A stretch of DNA of 46,432 nucleotides from Tangfeifania diversioriginum (GTDB taxonomy: Bacteria > Bacteroidota > Bacteroidia > Bacteroidales > Prolixibacteraceae), in NCBI RefSeq assembly GCF_900141875.1, contig NZ_FQZE01000032.1:1-46432 (forward strand). Reading direction: 5' to 3'. The number at the start of each line of letters is the position of its first letter. The first letter of the stretch is position 1. The translations under genes were made by a program, and so were the position numbers. Of the stretch, positions 10,101-17,882 are shown in pieces. The notes below the pieces were generated by a model that did no database searches, was not told the origin of the DNA, and saw only the letters and a program-made list of their open reading frames with translations.

Positions 10101-10509
10101 CGGCGGGTTGTTGCTGCCGGTCAGCAAACAATTCCGCATTTCCGCCAACAGGAGTTAATACAATGTAACGGTCTTTGATTAAAAAGTCCACTTCTTCCTT
10201 ACTGAACAACCGGGCCAAAATCTCATCTACCTTTTCTCTTTCGATTTCGACATCCACTTTTTTGGTTACATCGACTAACTCGCTGTTGTACAGAAAATAA
10301 AATTCGCTTTGATTTTGAATGGCAGACAACACCTCGCTGATGGTGGCATCGTTCATCGCCAGACTGATTGTTTTGGTTTGCGCATAGCTGCCGGTGGCAA
10401 AAACCTGGAAGGCGCTGATGAGTAGTATCAAAAACGTATTGCGCATAACAATTAGTTTTTTTCGGTGTTGCTTCAAAAGCAAACACAGTAGGTTTACAAT
10501 TTTTTTCAT
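7108..10509 (-). CDS. SusC/RagA-type TonB-dependent outer-membrane transporter with STN domain
   Basis: A 1133-residue TonB-dependent porin importing glycan fragments across the outer membrane with SusD. Order of parts: signal region (1-44; an alternative start is Met22), STN secretin/TonB domain (about 46-120), carboxypeptidase-like regulatory domain (about 136-205, SGTVTDVSGQTLPGVTV), TonB box IEEVVAIGYG (213-222), plug domain (about 225-340, with NIRGASSINAGNSPLYVIDG), and a 22-strand barrel ending in KVDF with a C-terminal aromatic residue for BAM recognition. The STN domain marks the subset that signals to a FecR anti-sigma factor, and fecR plus an ECF sigma gene lie directly upstream. 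It is 26 bp from susD and intact, unlike its partner. Confidence 0.95.
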   Translation of the reverse strand: MKKIVNLLCLLLKQHRKKLIVMRNTFLILLISAFQVFATGSYAQTKTISLAMNDATISEVLSAIQNQSEFYFLYNSELVDVTKKVDVEIEREKVDEILARLFSKEEVDFLIKDRYIVLTPVGGNAELFADRQQQPAVSGTVTDVSGQTLPGVTVVVKGTTQGTITNSDGEYSLANIPENATLQFSFVGMKTQEIEVANQTIIDVTMQVDAIGIEEVVAIGYGVVKKSDITGSVSSVKIDELREGATTSVDQLLIGKSAGVNVVENSGEPGGGISINIRGASSINAGNSPLYVIDGLPIDNSRAVNNGSINAFGNNRSPRSPLASINPSDIESIEILKDASATAIYGSRGANGVILITTKSGKNENMKVAYQGYLGVQNRARKLELLNAEDYKKVINEIIAEGGDSEESLVGEIANGGKGTDWQDELNNANAIVHDHQLAFSGGTKTTSYYISLNYMNQEGIMKNTDFSRYGARINLKSELSDKFNIGFNATGTYTKDNFIANGFGINEWAGPLYAAYNFDPTLPVFDEDGSYALSPFLTVDNPVAISEGMSSVSNTNRILASMYGEYHFTPTLFAKLNIGGDFVNESRKSFISSLTKAGRNNGGIASNQNVEKSNYLVEGTVHYTKSFDIHAISAMAGLTYQRFITNGLSNQASGFPNESLEANSLGIGDQSTFDISNYLTGNRLASYIGRINYSLNDKYLLTATIRADGSSRFGKNNKFGFFPSTALAWKISNEEFLEGVDYISNLKVRTSWGQTGNQEIGNFPSLSTFGSGGTAIWNESPVTGTAPLRIPNPDLKWETTEQINIGLDYGLFNSRLSGSVDYFKKKTTDMLLNLPIPQSTGFSSILSNVGRIDNQGFELTLNTVNVTSKDFTWRTDFTFTTMKNEVKDLGGIPEIIVGAGYTHVTQVAIIKPGSPLNSYYGWEVDGIWQEGDDFSQFTEDYQPGDLKYVDQDGDKVITDKDRVVLGTSFPDYQWSMGNTFSYKDFSLFMFIEGVEGVDMLNGNLIDNYFPINFRRNKFAEPYLNRWTPDNPTNEYPSFVDPLKFGRRVANTQTLLDASYIRLKTVRLSYNLPRISRNIESAQVYVTGQNLYTLTDYIGLDPAVNPNNNPNFRMDFNVYPSAKILIFGIKVDF

Positions 10510-10578
10510 AGTTTTACACTGTTTTAAATTATAGAATGATTTAAAAATTTCCCTGGGTCAAAACCCGTGGGTAACGAT

Positions 10579-10612
10579 GGAAGGAAGTGTTCGCAGCGCT
10601 TCCTTCTTTTTT
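10579..10612 (+). terminator. Hairpin plus T7 between fecR and susC, terminator-like on the plus strand
   Basis: GAAGGAAG (10579-10586) pairs with CTTCCTTC (10598-10605) around a short extendable loop. Seven Ts (10606-10612) follow on the plus strand only. All genes for several kilobases are on the minus strand, where the same hairpin is preceded, not followed, by the homopolymer. It may block antisense transcription, or act as a processing or partial stop site between fecR and susC. Confidence 0.5.
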
Positions 10613-10652
10613 CATAAGAATTGATTTTTTAAGTTTCGTTTCGCATAGGCAA

Positions 10653-11660
10653 TTATTTTTTGGTTATGGTTACAACTGAAGGGGAAAATTTTTTGGTTCC
10701 CTCGATGGGTTTTCCCACGGTATAGTTAATTTTTATTTCGGGAGAACTGATTTCCAGCAGTTCCAGCACGCGGTGCAGTGGCTCATTGTCGAAAGTAGTG
10801 GTAAACTTATACCGCTTTATTTCCTCATCGGCAATAACTACCTCTACGCCATACCACCGCTCCAGCATCCCGGCCAGTTCGGTCATCGGTGTGTCGTCCA
10901 AGATCATTACATTTTGGTGCCAGGCAATATATTTTTCTATATTGGTATTTTTACGGGCAAAAGTTTTATCTGTTTTGCTAAATTCCATAAAATCATTGGG
11001 GTTCAGTTCGCAAAACTTCATTTTTCCCTCATCCCCGGCAAACCGGAATTTTACTTTCCCTTCTTTCAGTGCCACTTGTATTTGCTCTGTTTGCGGATAT
11101 GCGTTTACATTAAACTGTGTACCCAAAACTTCTACTTCAGTATCTCCGGCCACTACCACAAAAGGCAATTGTTCATTTTTGGCCACATCGAAAAACGCTT
11201 CGCCGGCAAGTTCCACTTCCCGGTTTTCGCGGGTAAACGGAATGCTGTATTTTACCTCGCTTCCTGCATTGAGCCACAAATTGGAACCATCGGGCAGTAC
11301 CACTTGCGAACGCATCCCCATCGGACTTTGAATTTTCTGCCAGGTAATTTCGTTTTGCGCCATTTCAACAGGCGCTTTATTCGTTTCCTGAAAAAAGAGG
11401 GTCCAGATGGTAAAAGCAAGCAATGGCAGGGTAAGTACTGCTGCAATGCGGGTAAGCGAGGTAAAAATGCCGGTTGTTTTGTTTCCCTTGTTGATTTTGC
11501 TGCTTACTGTGCGATAAGCTTTGTCAACATCCACCGTAGCGGTTTGGTCAATTAACTTTGCCGCTTCCAGTTTTTTATCGAAGGATGTTAATCCTTTCCG
11601 GTATTCAATTAAATTTTTGAAATTGGGTTCGAATTTTTTATGTTGCCTATTTTTATTCAT
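10653..11660 (-). CDS. FecR-family anti-sigma factor with DUF4974
   Basis: A 335-residue inner-membrane regulator that holds the ECF sigma factor until the STN domain of SusC reports substrate. The cytoplasmic N-terminus (about 1-62) is followed by one membrane segment (about 65-90, IAAVLTLPLLAFTIWTLFF). Then comes the periplasmic FecR domain, with SPMGMRSQVVLPDGSNLWLNAGSEV, and a C-terminal DUF4974 domain (about 250-330). It lies 93 bp after the sigma gene and 143 bp before susC, the standard order sigma-fecR-susC. The specific SusC partner is inferred from position and from the matching STN domain. Confidence 0.93.
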   Translation of the reverse strand: MNKNRQHKKFEPNFKNLIEYRKGLTSFDKKLEAAKLIDQTATVDVDKAYRTVSSKINKGNKTTGIFTSLTRIAAVLTLPLLAFTIWTLFFQETNKAPVEMAQNEITWQKIQSPMGMRSQVVLPDGSNLWLNAGSEVKYSIPFTRENREVELAGEAFFDVAKNEQLPFVVVAGDTEVEVLGTQFNVNAYPQTEQIQVALKEGKVKFRFAGDEGKMKFCELNPNDFMEFSKTDKTFARKNTNIEKYIAWHQNVMILDDTPMTELAGMLERWYGVEVVIADEEIKRYKFTTTFDNEPLHRVLELLEISSPEIKINYTVGKPIEGTKKFSPSVVTITKK

Positions 11661-11753
11661 TCAATTTTTTTCTGTTGTATTCACCAAATTTAGACTGGTT
11701 TACTGATTATACAATCCGGAAAGGAAAAACACGTAGAAGAAAAATGAAAAAAC

Positions 11754-12326
11754 TTAAAACAACAGCAACATAAACATGTAATCTTTCAACTCTTCCCTTA
11801 AAATTTTCAGGGCATTGGAAATTTGGGTTTCCACGGTACGTTTGGAAATATTCAGTTCTCCTGCAATTTCGTCATTGGAAAAGCCTTTGAACCGGCTTAG
11901 TGTAAAAATTTCGTTGATGCGGGGCGGTAGTTTTTCAAATGCTAATTTGATGCGTGATTGCAGCTCTGATTCAACAAACAAGTCGGGTTGGTAAAGACGG
12001 TCGGATTCAACCATGTCCCGAAGTTCTTCCCGCACTTTTTCGCTGATTTTTTCTTTTTTCAGGACATTCAGCGCCCGGTTTTTAACCGAGGTAAAAAAGT
12101 AACTTTTCAGCGACTCTGTATTTTTGATTTTTCTCCGGCCAAACCATAGTTTCACAAAAAAATCCTGGACAATTTCTTCGGCCTCTGTAGAATCAATCAC
12201 TATTTGGGAAGCGAATGTTACCAACCCCGGATAATAGAAACGAAACAGCAATTCAAAGGCCGTCTGGTCGCCGTTAATGAGTCGCTGTATCAAAGTTTCT
12301 TCCTTTATTCCATTGATAACAGACAT
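11754..12326 (-). CDS. ECF RNA polymerase sigma factor of the PUL
   Basis: A 190-residue sigma-70 factor of the ECF class. Region 2 is seen at about residues 20-90 (FELLFRFYYPGLVTFASQ, then EAEEIVQDFFVKLW), and region 4 at about 128-180 (LPPRINEIFTLSRFKGF followed by a helix-turn-helix with NDEIAGELNISKRTVETQ). Next to fecR and an STN-bearing susC, it should switch on the PUL when released by the anti-sigma factor. It starts 21 bp downstream of nadE on the same strand, so some basal transcription may come from the nadE promoter. Confidence 0.93.
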   Translation of the reverse strand: MSVINGIKEETLIQRLINGDQTAFELLFRFYYPGLVTFASQIVIDSTEAEEIVQDFFVKLWFGRRKIKNTESLKSYFFTSVKNRALNVLKKEKISEKVREELRDMVESDRLYQPDLFVESELQSRIKLAFEKLPPRINEIFTLSRFKGFSNDEIAGELNISKRTVETQISNALKILREELKDYMFMLLLF

Positions 12327-12347
12327 ACTGTAAATGTAGAAAATAAT

Positions 12348-13991
12348 TTAATACCTCGCTACCAGTGGCATTTTCCTTCCAAAACCGAACGCTTTTGAAC
12401 TGACCCGCAAAATGGGTGCTGCCTGGAATCGTTTGTATTCATTTATATTTACCATACGAATCACCCGGTTGACTTCTTTTTCATCAAACCCTTTGGCAAT
12501 GATTTCCTGCGGCGACTGGTTCAACTCAATAAAACTGAACAGGATTTCATCAAGAACCGAATAATCAGGCAGCGAATCGGTGTCTTTCTGATCGGGGCGC
12601 AATTCGGCAGACGGCGGTTTGGTAATGGTATTTTCAGGAATGATTTCACCGTGGGCATTCATAAAACGGGCCATTTGAAACACGTCGGTTTTATACACAT
12701 CGCCCAAAACAGCCAGGCCGCCGTTCATATCGCCGTACAGCGTTCCGTAGCCCACAGCACACTCGCTTTTGTTTGTGGTATTTAAAAGAATGTGACCGAA
12801 TTTGTTGGAGACGGCCATTACAAAAACCCCGCGAGCTCGCGCCTGTATATTTTCCTCAGTAACATCCGGATTAGTTCCTTCGAAAAGCGGGGCCAGTTCT
12901 TTTTCGAATTCATCCACGGCATTTTGAATTTTGATGATGTCATACTGGATTCCCAGGTTTTCGGCCAGTTGTCGGGCATCGTCCACACTGTGCCCCGACG
13001 AATATTTTGAAGGCATGAGCAGCACGCGCACATTTTCTGGCCCGAGCGCTTCAACAGCCAAAACTGCGGTTACTGCCGAGTCGATTCCCCCCGACAAGCC
13101 AAGCGTGGCCTGTTTGAATCCCATTTTTCGAAAATAATCGCGCAACCCCAAAACCAGTGCATCATGAATTTTCTCAATATGATCTGCTTTTGGCTGAACT
13201 TCCGGTTCTCCCAATTCTTGAGTATCCACAATCAGAAAATCCTCCTCGAAATATTTCAGCTCTTTCACAATTTCCCCCTGTTCATTGATAAAAACCGAGC
13301 CTCCGTCAAAAATCAACTCAGTCTGGGCACCGATTTGGTTCACATAAAAAATGGGTGTATTGAACCTTTTCGCTTTAGACACCAGCACATCTTTACGCCA
13401 GCTTTCCTGGTTGTACGAAAAAGGCGATGCAGAAATATTGACTACAAAGTCGGGCCGCAGTTTTGCCAATTCTTCCATAGGCGAAACACGATAAAGTTTA
13501 TTTTTACCGAATTCGTTGGCGGTGGGTTGCTCATCCCACAAATCTTCGCAAATAGTTACGGCAATTTTTTCGCCTTTGTATTCCACCACGTTAAATTCCT
13601 GGTTCGGCTCAAAATGGCGGTATTCATCAAAAATATCGTAGGTGGGCAGCAATGTTTTGTTGTGCACCGACCGGATTTTTCCATCTGTTAGAAAGAATGC
13701 CGCGTTGTATAGTGTTTTCCCCTCTTCGTTTTCATTGATACGGGGGGCGCCCACAATGGCTGCAATGTTGTTGCAAGAGGCCGCTATTTGTTTTACTCTT
13801 TCTTCGGCTTTTCGGATGAATTCCTTCTTTTCAAGCAAATCGTGCGGATAATAACCCGTTACCGATAATTCAGAAAAAACAACAAGATCAGCTCCTGCAT
13901 TTTTTGCCTTTTCGATGGTTTCAATAATTTTGACGGCGTTCCCCTCAAAATCGCCAATTATGTAATTTAACTGAGCCAGTGTAACTTTCAT
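12348..13991 (-). CDS. nadE: Glutamine-dependent NAD+ synthetase
   Basis: Makes NAD+ from nicotinic acid adenine dinucleotide, ATP and glutamine in the cytoplasm. The N-terminal nitrilase-like glutaminase domain shows the full catalytic triad Glu41 (FSELS), Lys112 (NKTLLP) and Cys148 (TICEDLW). The C-terminal ATP pyrophosphatase domain carries SGGIDS at 300-305. The 547-residue length fits the two-domain bacterial enzyme. The gene is divergent from gldB (93-bp gap) and is followed closely by the PUL sigma factor, although its function is unrelated to glycan use. Confidence 0.96.
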   Translation of the reverse strand: MKVTLAQLNYIIGDFEGNAVKIIETIEKAKNAGADLVVFSELSVTGYYPHDLLEKKEFIRKAEERVKQIAASCNNIAAIVGAPRINENEEGKTLYNAAFFLTDGKIRSVHNKTLLPTYDIFDEYRHFEPNQEFNVVEYKGEKIAVTICEDLWDEQPTANEFGKNKLYRVSPMEELAKLRPDFVVNISASPFSYNQESWRKDVLVSKAKRFNTPIFYVNQIGAQTELIFDGGSVFINEQGEIVKELKYFEEDFLIVDTQELGEPEVQPKADHIEKIHDALVLGLRDYFRKMGFKQATLGLSGGIDSAVTAVLAVEALGPENVRVLLMPSKYSSGHSVDDARQLAENLGIQYDIIKIQNAVDEFEKELAPLFEGTNPDVTEENIQARARGVFVMAVSNKFGHILLNTTNKSECAVGYGTLYGDMNGGLAVLGDVYKTDVFQMARFMNAHGEIIPENTITKPPSAELRPDQKDTDSLPDYSVLDEILFSFIELNQSPQEIIAKGFDEKEVNRVIRMVNINEYKRFQAAPILRVSSKAFGFGRKMPLVARY

Positions 13992-14084
13992 AAAAAGAGT
14001 TTAAAAATAAATGTGTAATGTGCAAATGTCTTATTTTTGGGACAATTTCGCAATAAATTTTGTACAAGAGCGTAATGAATTGAA

Positions 14085-15107
14085 ATGAAAACAATGAAAC
14101 ACAAAACATATTTTATAATCCTGCTATCTGTAATCTTCTTTGCCTCCTGTAGCCGCAATCCTTTGAAAGTGGATATTTCGGGAATAGAGACCGAGGTTGA
14201 GGTTGTGCGTTTCGACCAGGATCTTTTTGAATTGCCCTTGCAAGATACCCTGGCTGAATTAACTGCCCTGAGAAACAAAAATCCGGAGTTTTTCGATCTG
14301 TTCACCTGGAAAGTAATTGGTGTGGGTGGAATTGAAGAGGAACATTTCCCGGAAATTATGGGCGAATTCCTCACCGATACCATGATTGTGAATGTAAAAA
14401 CCTTAGTGGAAAAAGAATCTTCAGACTTTGAAAAAACAGAGGAGGAGCTAATTACAGCATTCAAATATTTCCATTATCATTTTCCGGACAAAGAACTGCC
14501 AACAATTTTTACAACCATTTCGGGCTTTAATCAATCGGTTTTTACAGCGGAAGAAATAATCGGAATCAGCCTTGATAAATACCTGGGACGTGATTGCAGC
14601 TATTACCAAAAATTAAGCAATGTGCCGCTTTACAAGGTAAAAAATATGCATAAAAAGAAATTGGTATCGGATGTAGCTTATGCGTGGGGACTGACTGAGT
14701 TTGACGATCCACACGGAACCACAACAGTCCTCGACAATATTGTCCACCAGGGAAAACTGATGTATTTTGTTGATGCCATGCTCCCCGAAATGCACGATTC
14801 GCTGAAAATAGGTTATACTTCAGAACAACTACAATGGTGCAAAAGCAACGAACCGCAAATGTGGAATTTTCTGATAGAAAACGAGATGCTCTATTCCAAC
14901 AAACGGATGGATATTTTGCGCTACATCAACGACGGGCCCTATACAACCGGTTTTCCAACAGAGTCGCCTGCACGTGCCGGAATCTGGATTGGCTGGCAAA
15001 TTGTTCGAAAATATATGGATAAATTTGAGGAAGTTACGTTGGCACAATTAATGGCAAACACCAATTACCAGGAGATTCTGAATGACTCGGGCTACTACCC
15101 TGAATAG
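14085..15107 (+). CDS. gldB: Gliding-motility lipoprotein GldB
   Basis: A 340-residue lipoprotein of the GldB family, found across Bacteroidota including non-gliding members; in Flavobacterium it is needed for gliding. The signal peptide ends FFASC, with Cys22 the likely lipidated residue. Family-typical stretches include VVRFDQDLF near the N-terminus and FPTESPARAGIWIGWQIVRKYM near the C-terminus. An alternative start at Met4 (MKHKTYF) would leave the lipobox intact. In this window it sits apart from the other type IX-related genes, and motility cannot be inferred from it alone. Confidence 0.88.
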   Translation: MKTMKHKTYFIILLSVIFFASCSRNPLKVDISGIETEVEVVRFDQDLFELPLQDTLAELTALRNKNPEFFDLFTWKVIGVGGIEEEHFPEIMGEFLTDTMIVNVKTLVEKESSDFEKTEEELITAFKYFHYHFPDKELPTIFTTISGFNQSVFTAEEIIGISLDKYLGRDCSYYQKLSNVPLYKVKNMHKKKLVSDVAYAWGLTEFDDPHGTTTVLDNIVHQGKLMYFVDAMLPEMHDSLKIGYTSEQLQWCKSNEPQMWNFLIENEMLYSNKRMDILRYINDGPYTTGFPTESPARAGIWIGWQIVRKYMDKFEEVTLAQLMANTNYQEILNDSGYYPE

Positions 15108-15110
15108 ATC

Positions 15111-15147
15111 AAAAAAGGACATGCTATAAAAACATGCCCTTTTGAAA
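15111..15147 (-). terminator. Bidirectional terminator between gldB and the DUF1080 gene
   Basis: A stem pairs AAAAGG and CATG (15113-15123) with CATG and CCTTTT (15133-15143), with one bulged base on each side. On the minus strand it is followed by six Ts, serving the DUF1080 gene. On the plus strand the tract is shorter, serving the convergent gldB. Confidence 0.55.
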
Positions 15148-15173
15148 TGAAAAAATTAGAAAAATTAACAATT

Positions 15174-15980
15174 CTATAATTCCCTGATTTTAATATTTTT
15201 ATACCAAACAGCATCACCGTGATCCTGTAGTGCAATATAGCCTTCTTTAGCTACATTGGCCCAATCCGGGTTCAATTCAGGAAACTTTGAATCAGCAACC
15301 AGTTCGTTCCAGTCGTCGGTCCAAAGGTGATATTCCAGCACAGTTTCGCCATTTTGTTTGTGAACCACAGTGCCATCGTAAACCAGGATTTCGGCTGAAT
15401 TCCATTCACCTGCAGGTTTTGTGTTCTGCGGATCGGCAGGAATCAAGTCGTACAACGAAGCCGATTGACGGTTGCCATTTTCTCCGAGCATGGCATCAGG
15501 ATGTCTTTCGTTATCCAGCACCTGAAATTCGGGAGCCGTTTTCCAAATCGGGTCACCTTCAACTTCCTGGCCAAGATAGAATACACCTGAATTACCACCT
15601 TCAGAAATTTTCCAGTCGAACTTCAATACAAAATTCGAAAATTTCTGTTCGTACAAAATGTCGCCACCATCTTCGGCACCGGCTTCTCCCTGTCCTGACT
15701 CCTTGCAGTGCAAAGTTCCGTCAACCACTTCCCAGCCTGCCGGAAAATGATCTTTATTAACACCACGCCAGCCTTCGCTGGTTTCACCATCAAACAACAA
15801 CATCCAGCCCTCTTCTTGCTCAGCCCCTGTTAATTCATTAGGACCGGCTGCTTCTTCTACTGTCGCCTGTTTTTCGCTGTCAGCTGAACTGTCATCGGAT
15901 TTTTTCTGGCCTCCGGTGCATGAAACAGCGAATAAAAAAGTAACTACCATTAGTAACGAAAAATAATTTTTCATTTTCAA
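15174..15980 (-). CDS. DUF1080 (3-keto-disaccharide hydrolase-like) lipoprotein
   Basis: A 268-residue lipoprotein with signal peptide and lipobox AVSC (Cys21), then an acidic linker (about 25-50) and one concanavalin-like DUF1080 domain. Family marks are GWMLLFDGETSEGWRG, WEVVDGTLHCKESG, LKFDWKISEGGNSGVFY and a C-terminal LQDHGDAVWYKNIKIREL. Some members of the family cleave 3-keto-glycosides, and many are uncharacterised periplasmic sugar enzymes or binding proteins. It stands alone between a shared terminator and the divergent pfkA, so there is no operon partner to fix a substrate. Confidence 0.9.
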   Translation of the reverse strand: MKMKNYFSLLMVVTFLFAVSCTGGQKKSDDSSADSEKQATVEEAAGPNELTGAEQEEGWMLLFDGETSEGWRGVNKDHFPAGWEVVDGTLHCKESGQGEAGAEDGGDILYEQKFSNFVLKFDWKISEGGNSGVFYLGQEVEGDPIWKTAPEFQVLDNERHPDAMLGENGNRQSASLYDLIPADPQNTKPAGEWNSAEILVYDGTVVHKQNGETVLEYHLWTDDWNELVADSKFPELNPDWANVAKEGYIALQDHGDAVWYKNIKIREL

Positions 15981-16102
15981 TTTTCTTTTATTTGTTTATT
16001 AATAGATTGAATTCTCGCTCATCAAAAAATTATTAGGGTGACTGGAAAAATAATATATAATTCACCCTTAAATAATTAACAATATACACTAATTGTGCTA
16101 TA

Positions 16103-16110
16103 CAAAATTA
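16103..16110 (-). promoter_or_regulatory. Possible -7 element upstream of the DUF1080 gene
   Basis: TAATTTTG on the minus strand matches the Bacteroidota -7 consensus TAnnTTTG exactly, about 120 bp before the start codon. No clear TTG -33 box was found. Between it and the gene lies a 7-bp inverted repeat, AGGGTGA / TCACCCT (about 16035-16068), which could be an operator. Confidence 0.25.
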
Positions 16111-16184
16111 ATAATTTCCAAATTTCTTTCGTAATTTCGGTATCATATTTCTTTTGAAACATGAGTATAATTTAATTTGAAACC

Positions 16185-17240
16185 ATGGAATCTGAAAGTA
16201 AACCAAAAAAAATTGGCATTTTAACAGCCGGTGGCGATTGTCCCGGACTTAACGCAGCCATAAGAGGAGTTGGCAAAACGGCTATTGTGGAGTACGGAAT
16301 GGAAGTTTACGGTTTTAACGCCGGCTATCTGGGTTTAATTGAGAATGATTACATAAAGTTAAGCGAATCGCAGCTCTCGGGTATTCTTACTGAAGGCGGA
16401 ACCATTCTCGGAACTTCGCGCGAGAAACCCTACAAAATGGTGAAAAAAGGGAAAACGAAAAACCCTGAAAAACCAAAAAAAATAAAAAAAACATACGAAA
16501 AACTTGGGCTCGACTGCGTGGTTTGCATTGGCGGAAACGGAACCATGAAAACCGCCAATATGCTGGCACAGGAAGGAATTAACGTTATCGGCATCCCGAA
16601 AACCATCGACAACGATGTGTGGGGAACCGATGTAACTTTTGGTTTCGACTCGGCAGTACAGGTGGCTACGGAAGCAGTGGACCGGTTGCACACCACAGCC
16701 AACTCGCACCAGCGGGTTATGATTATTGAAGTGATGGGGCACCACGCCGGCTGGCTGGCACTCTACTCAGGTTTGGCTGGTGGCGGCGATATTATTCTGA
16801 TTCCGGAAGTTCCGTACAACATCCGGTCGGTATGCAAAAAAATTGAAAAACGTTACGAAAACAAAAAACCATATTCCATTGTGGTTGTAGCCGAGGGGAT
16901 TGACCACCCGAAAGGAAAATCGGCAGCAGCACACATTGGTGAAGCCATTCATACTTATACCGAAATTGAAACCCGCGAAACAGTACTTGGTTATGTTCAG
17001 CGGGGTGGCAGCCCAACTCCAATGGATCGGATTTTGGCCACACAGTACGGTTCTTACGCCGCACAGTGCATTGCCGATGGTTGTTTTGGCACGATGGTAG
17101 CCATGAACAAAAACGAACTCACTACAATCCCGCTTTCTGAAGTAGGCGGTAATTTACGGTTAGTTGACGAAGAGCACCCGCTAATTGTAAAAGCACGGAG
17201 AATGGGAGTTTCGTTTGGGGATGAGTATTTGAATGAATAA
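16185..17240 (+). CDS. pfkA: 6-phosphofructokinase (ATP-type, group III-like)
   Basis: Phosphorylates fructose 6-phosphate in glycolysis. The N-terminal GILTAGGDCPGLNAAIRG binds nucleotide phosphate. The catalytic loop PKTIDND is at 138-144, with Asp142 as base. HHAGWLALYSGLAGG and GYVQRGGSPTPMDR are also family motifs. At the two positions that separate ATP from pyrophosphate enzymes, it has Gly119 (E. coli Gly104, ATP-like) and Lys139 (E. coli Gly124; Lys is typical of pyrophosphate and group III enzymes). That combination is known from group III ATP-dependent enzymes. The usual GGDGS is GGNGT here (116-120). The length of 351 is slightly above the 320-residue E. coli enzyme, owing to a Lys-rich insertion at about 86-105. 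Confidence 0.93.
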   Translation: MESESKPKKIGILTAGGDCPGLNAAIRGVGKTAIVEYGMEVYGFNAGYLGLIENDYIKLSESQLSGILTEGGTILGTSREKPYKMVKKGKTKNPEKPKKIKKTYEKLGLDCVVCIGGNGTMKTANMLAQEGINVIGIPKTIDNDVWGTDVTFGFDSAVQVATEAVDRLHTTANSHQRVMIIEVMGHHAGWLALYSGLAGGGDIILIPEVPYNIRSVCKKIEKRYENKKPYSIVVVAEGIDHPKGKSAAAHIGEAIHTYTEIETRETVLGYVQRGGSPTPMDRILATQYGSYAAQCIADGCFGTMVAMNKNELTTIPLSEVGGNLRLVDEEHPLIVKARRMGVSFGDEYLNE

Positions 17241-17249
17241 ACAAAATTT

Positions 17250-17882
17250 TCAGAGTGCCAGGTGCACCAGCATTTTGGTTTCAAAAAATTCCTCTTCGAA
17301 ATAATCAGAAAGATGCTGAATAAAAATCTGTTTGCGGAAAGGTTTAATCTCTTTGGTTAAATCGCCGCCCTTCAGGTACAAGATGCCGTTTGGTAAGGCA
17401 TTTTGCTGTTTCAGCGAAATATTTTTTCGAACCCAGCTTACAAATTCAGGCATGCGCGTTACGGCACGGCTCACCACAAAATTATATTTGGTTTTTAGCT
17501 GCTCCACGCGGATTTGCTCGGCCGTTACATTTTCCAGGCCCAGACTTTCTGCCACCGCTTTCACCACTTTTATTTTTTTACCGATGGAATCCACCAGGTG
17601 AAAATTGACATGTGGAAAAAATATGGCCAGCGGAATTCCGGGAAATCCACCCCCGGTGCCCACATCCAAAATTTCAGAACCAGGGGTAAAATGAATAAGT
17701 TTTGCGATGGCCAGCGAGTGCAACACGTGCCGCTCATAAAATTCAGAAAAATCTTTTCGCGAAATCACATTTATTTTAGAATTCCAGTCGGCGTAAAGTG
17801 GTTCCAGTTGTGTAAAAAGCTCGATTTGTTCCGGCGTCAAATCAGGAAAATACTTCAGAATAATATCCATTTTGTTTGTCAT
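17250..17882 (-). CDS. rsmG: 16S rRNA (guanine527-N7)-methyltransferase
   Basis: A 210-residue SAM-dependent methyltransferase that modifies G527 of 16S rRNA. The SAM motif EILDVGTGGGFPGIPLAIFFP and the following HLVDSIGKKIKVV are characteristic of RsmG/GidB. Its ATG overlaps the TGA of the upstream sigma gene (ATGA, 17879-17882), so translation is probably coupled. The end lies 9 bp from the convergent pfkA stop, leaving no room for a conventional terminator. Confidence 0.95.
   Translation of the reverse strand: MTNKMDIILKYFPDLTPEQIELFTQLEPLYADWNSKINVISRKDFSEFYERHVLHSLAIAKLIHFTPGSEILDVGTGGGFPGIPLAIFFPHVNFHLVDSIGKKIKVVKAVAESLGLENVTAEQIRVEQLKTKYNFVVSRAVTRMPEFVSWVRKNISLKQQNALPNGILYLKGGDLTKEIKPFRKQIFIQHLSDYFEEEFFETKMLVHLAL

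Noticed and set aside
10773-11555. 260-residue plus-strand open frame
   Set aside because: It is a shadow of fecR on the opposite strand, with no domain and with composition typical of antisense frames.
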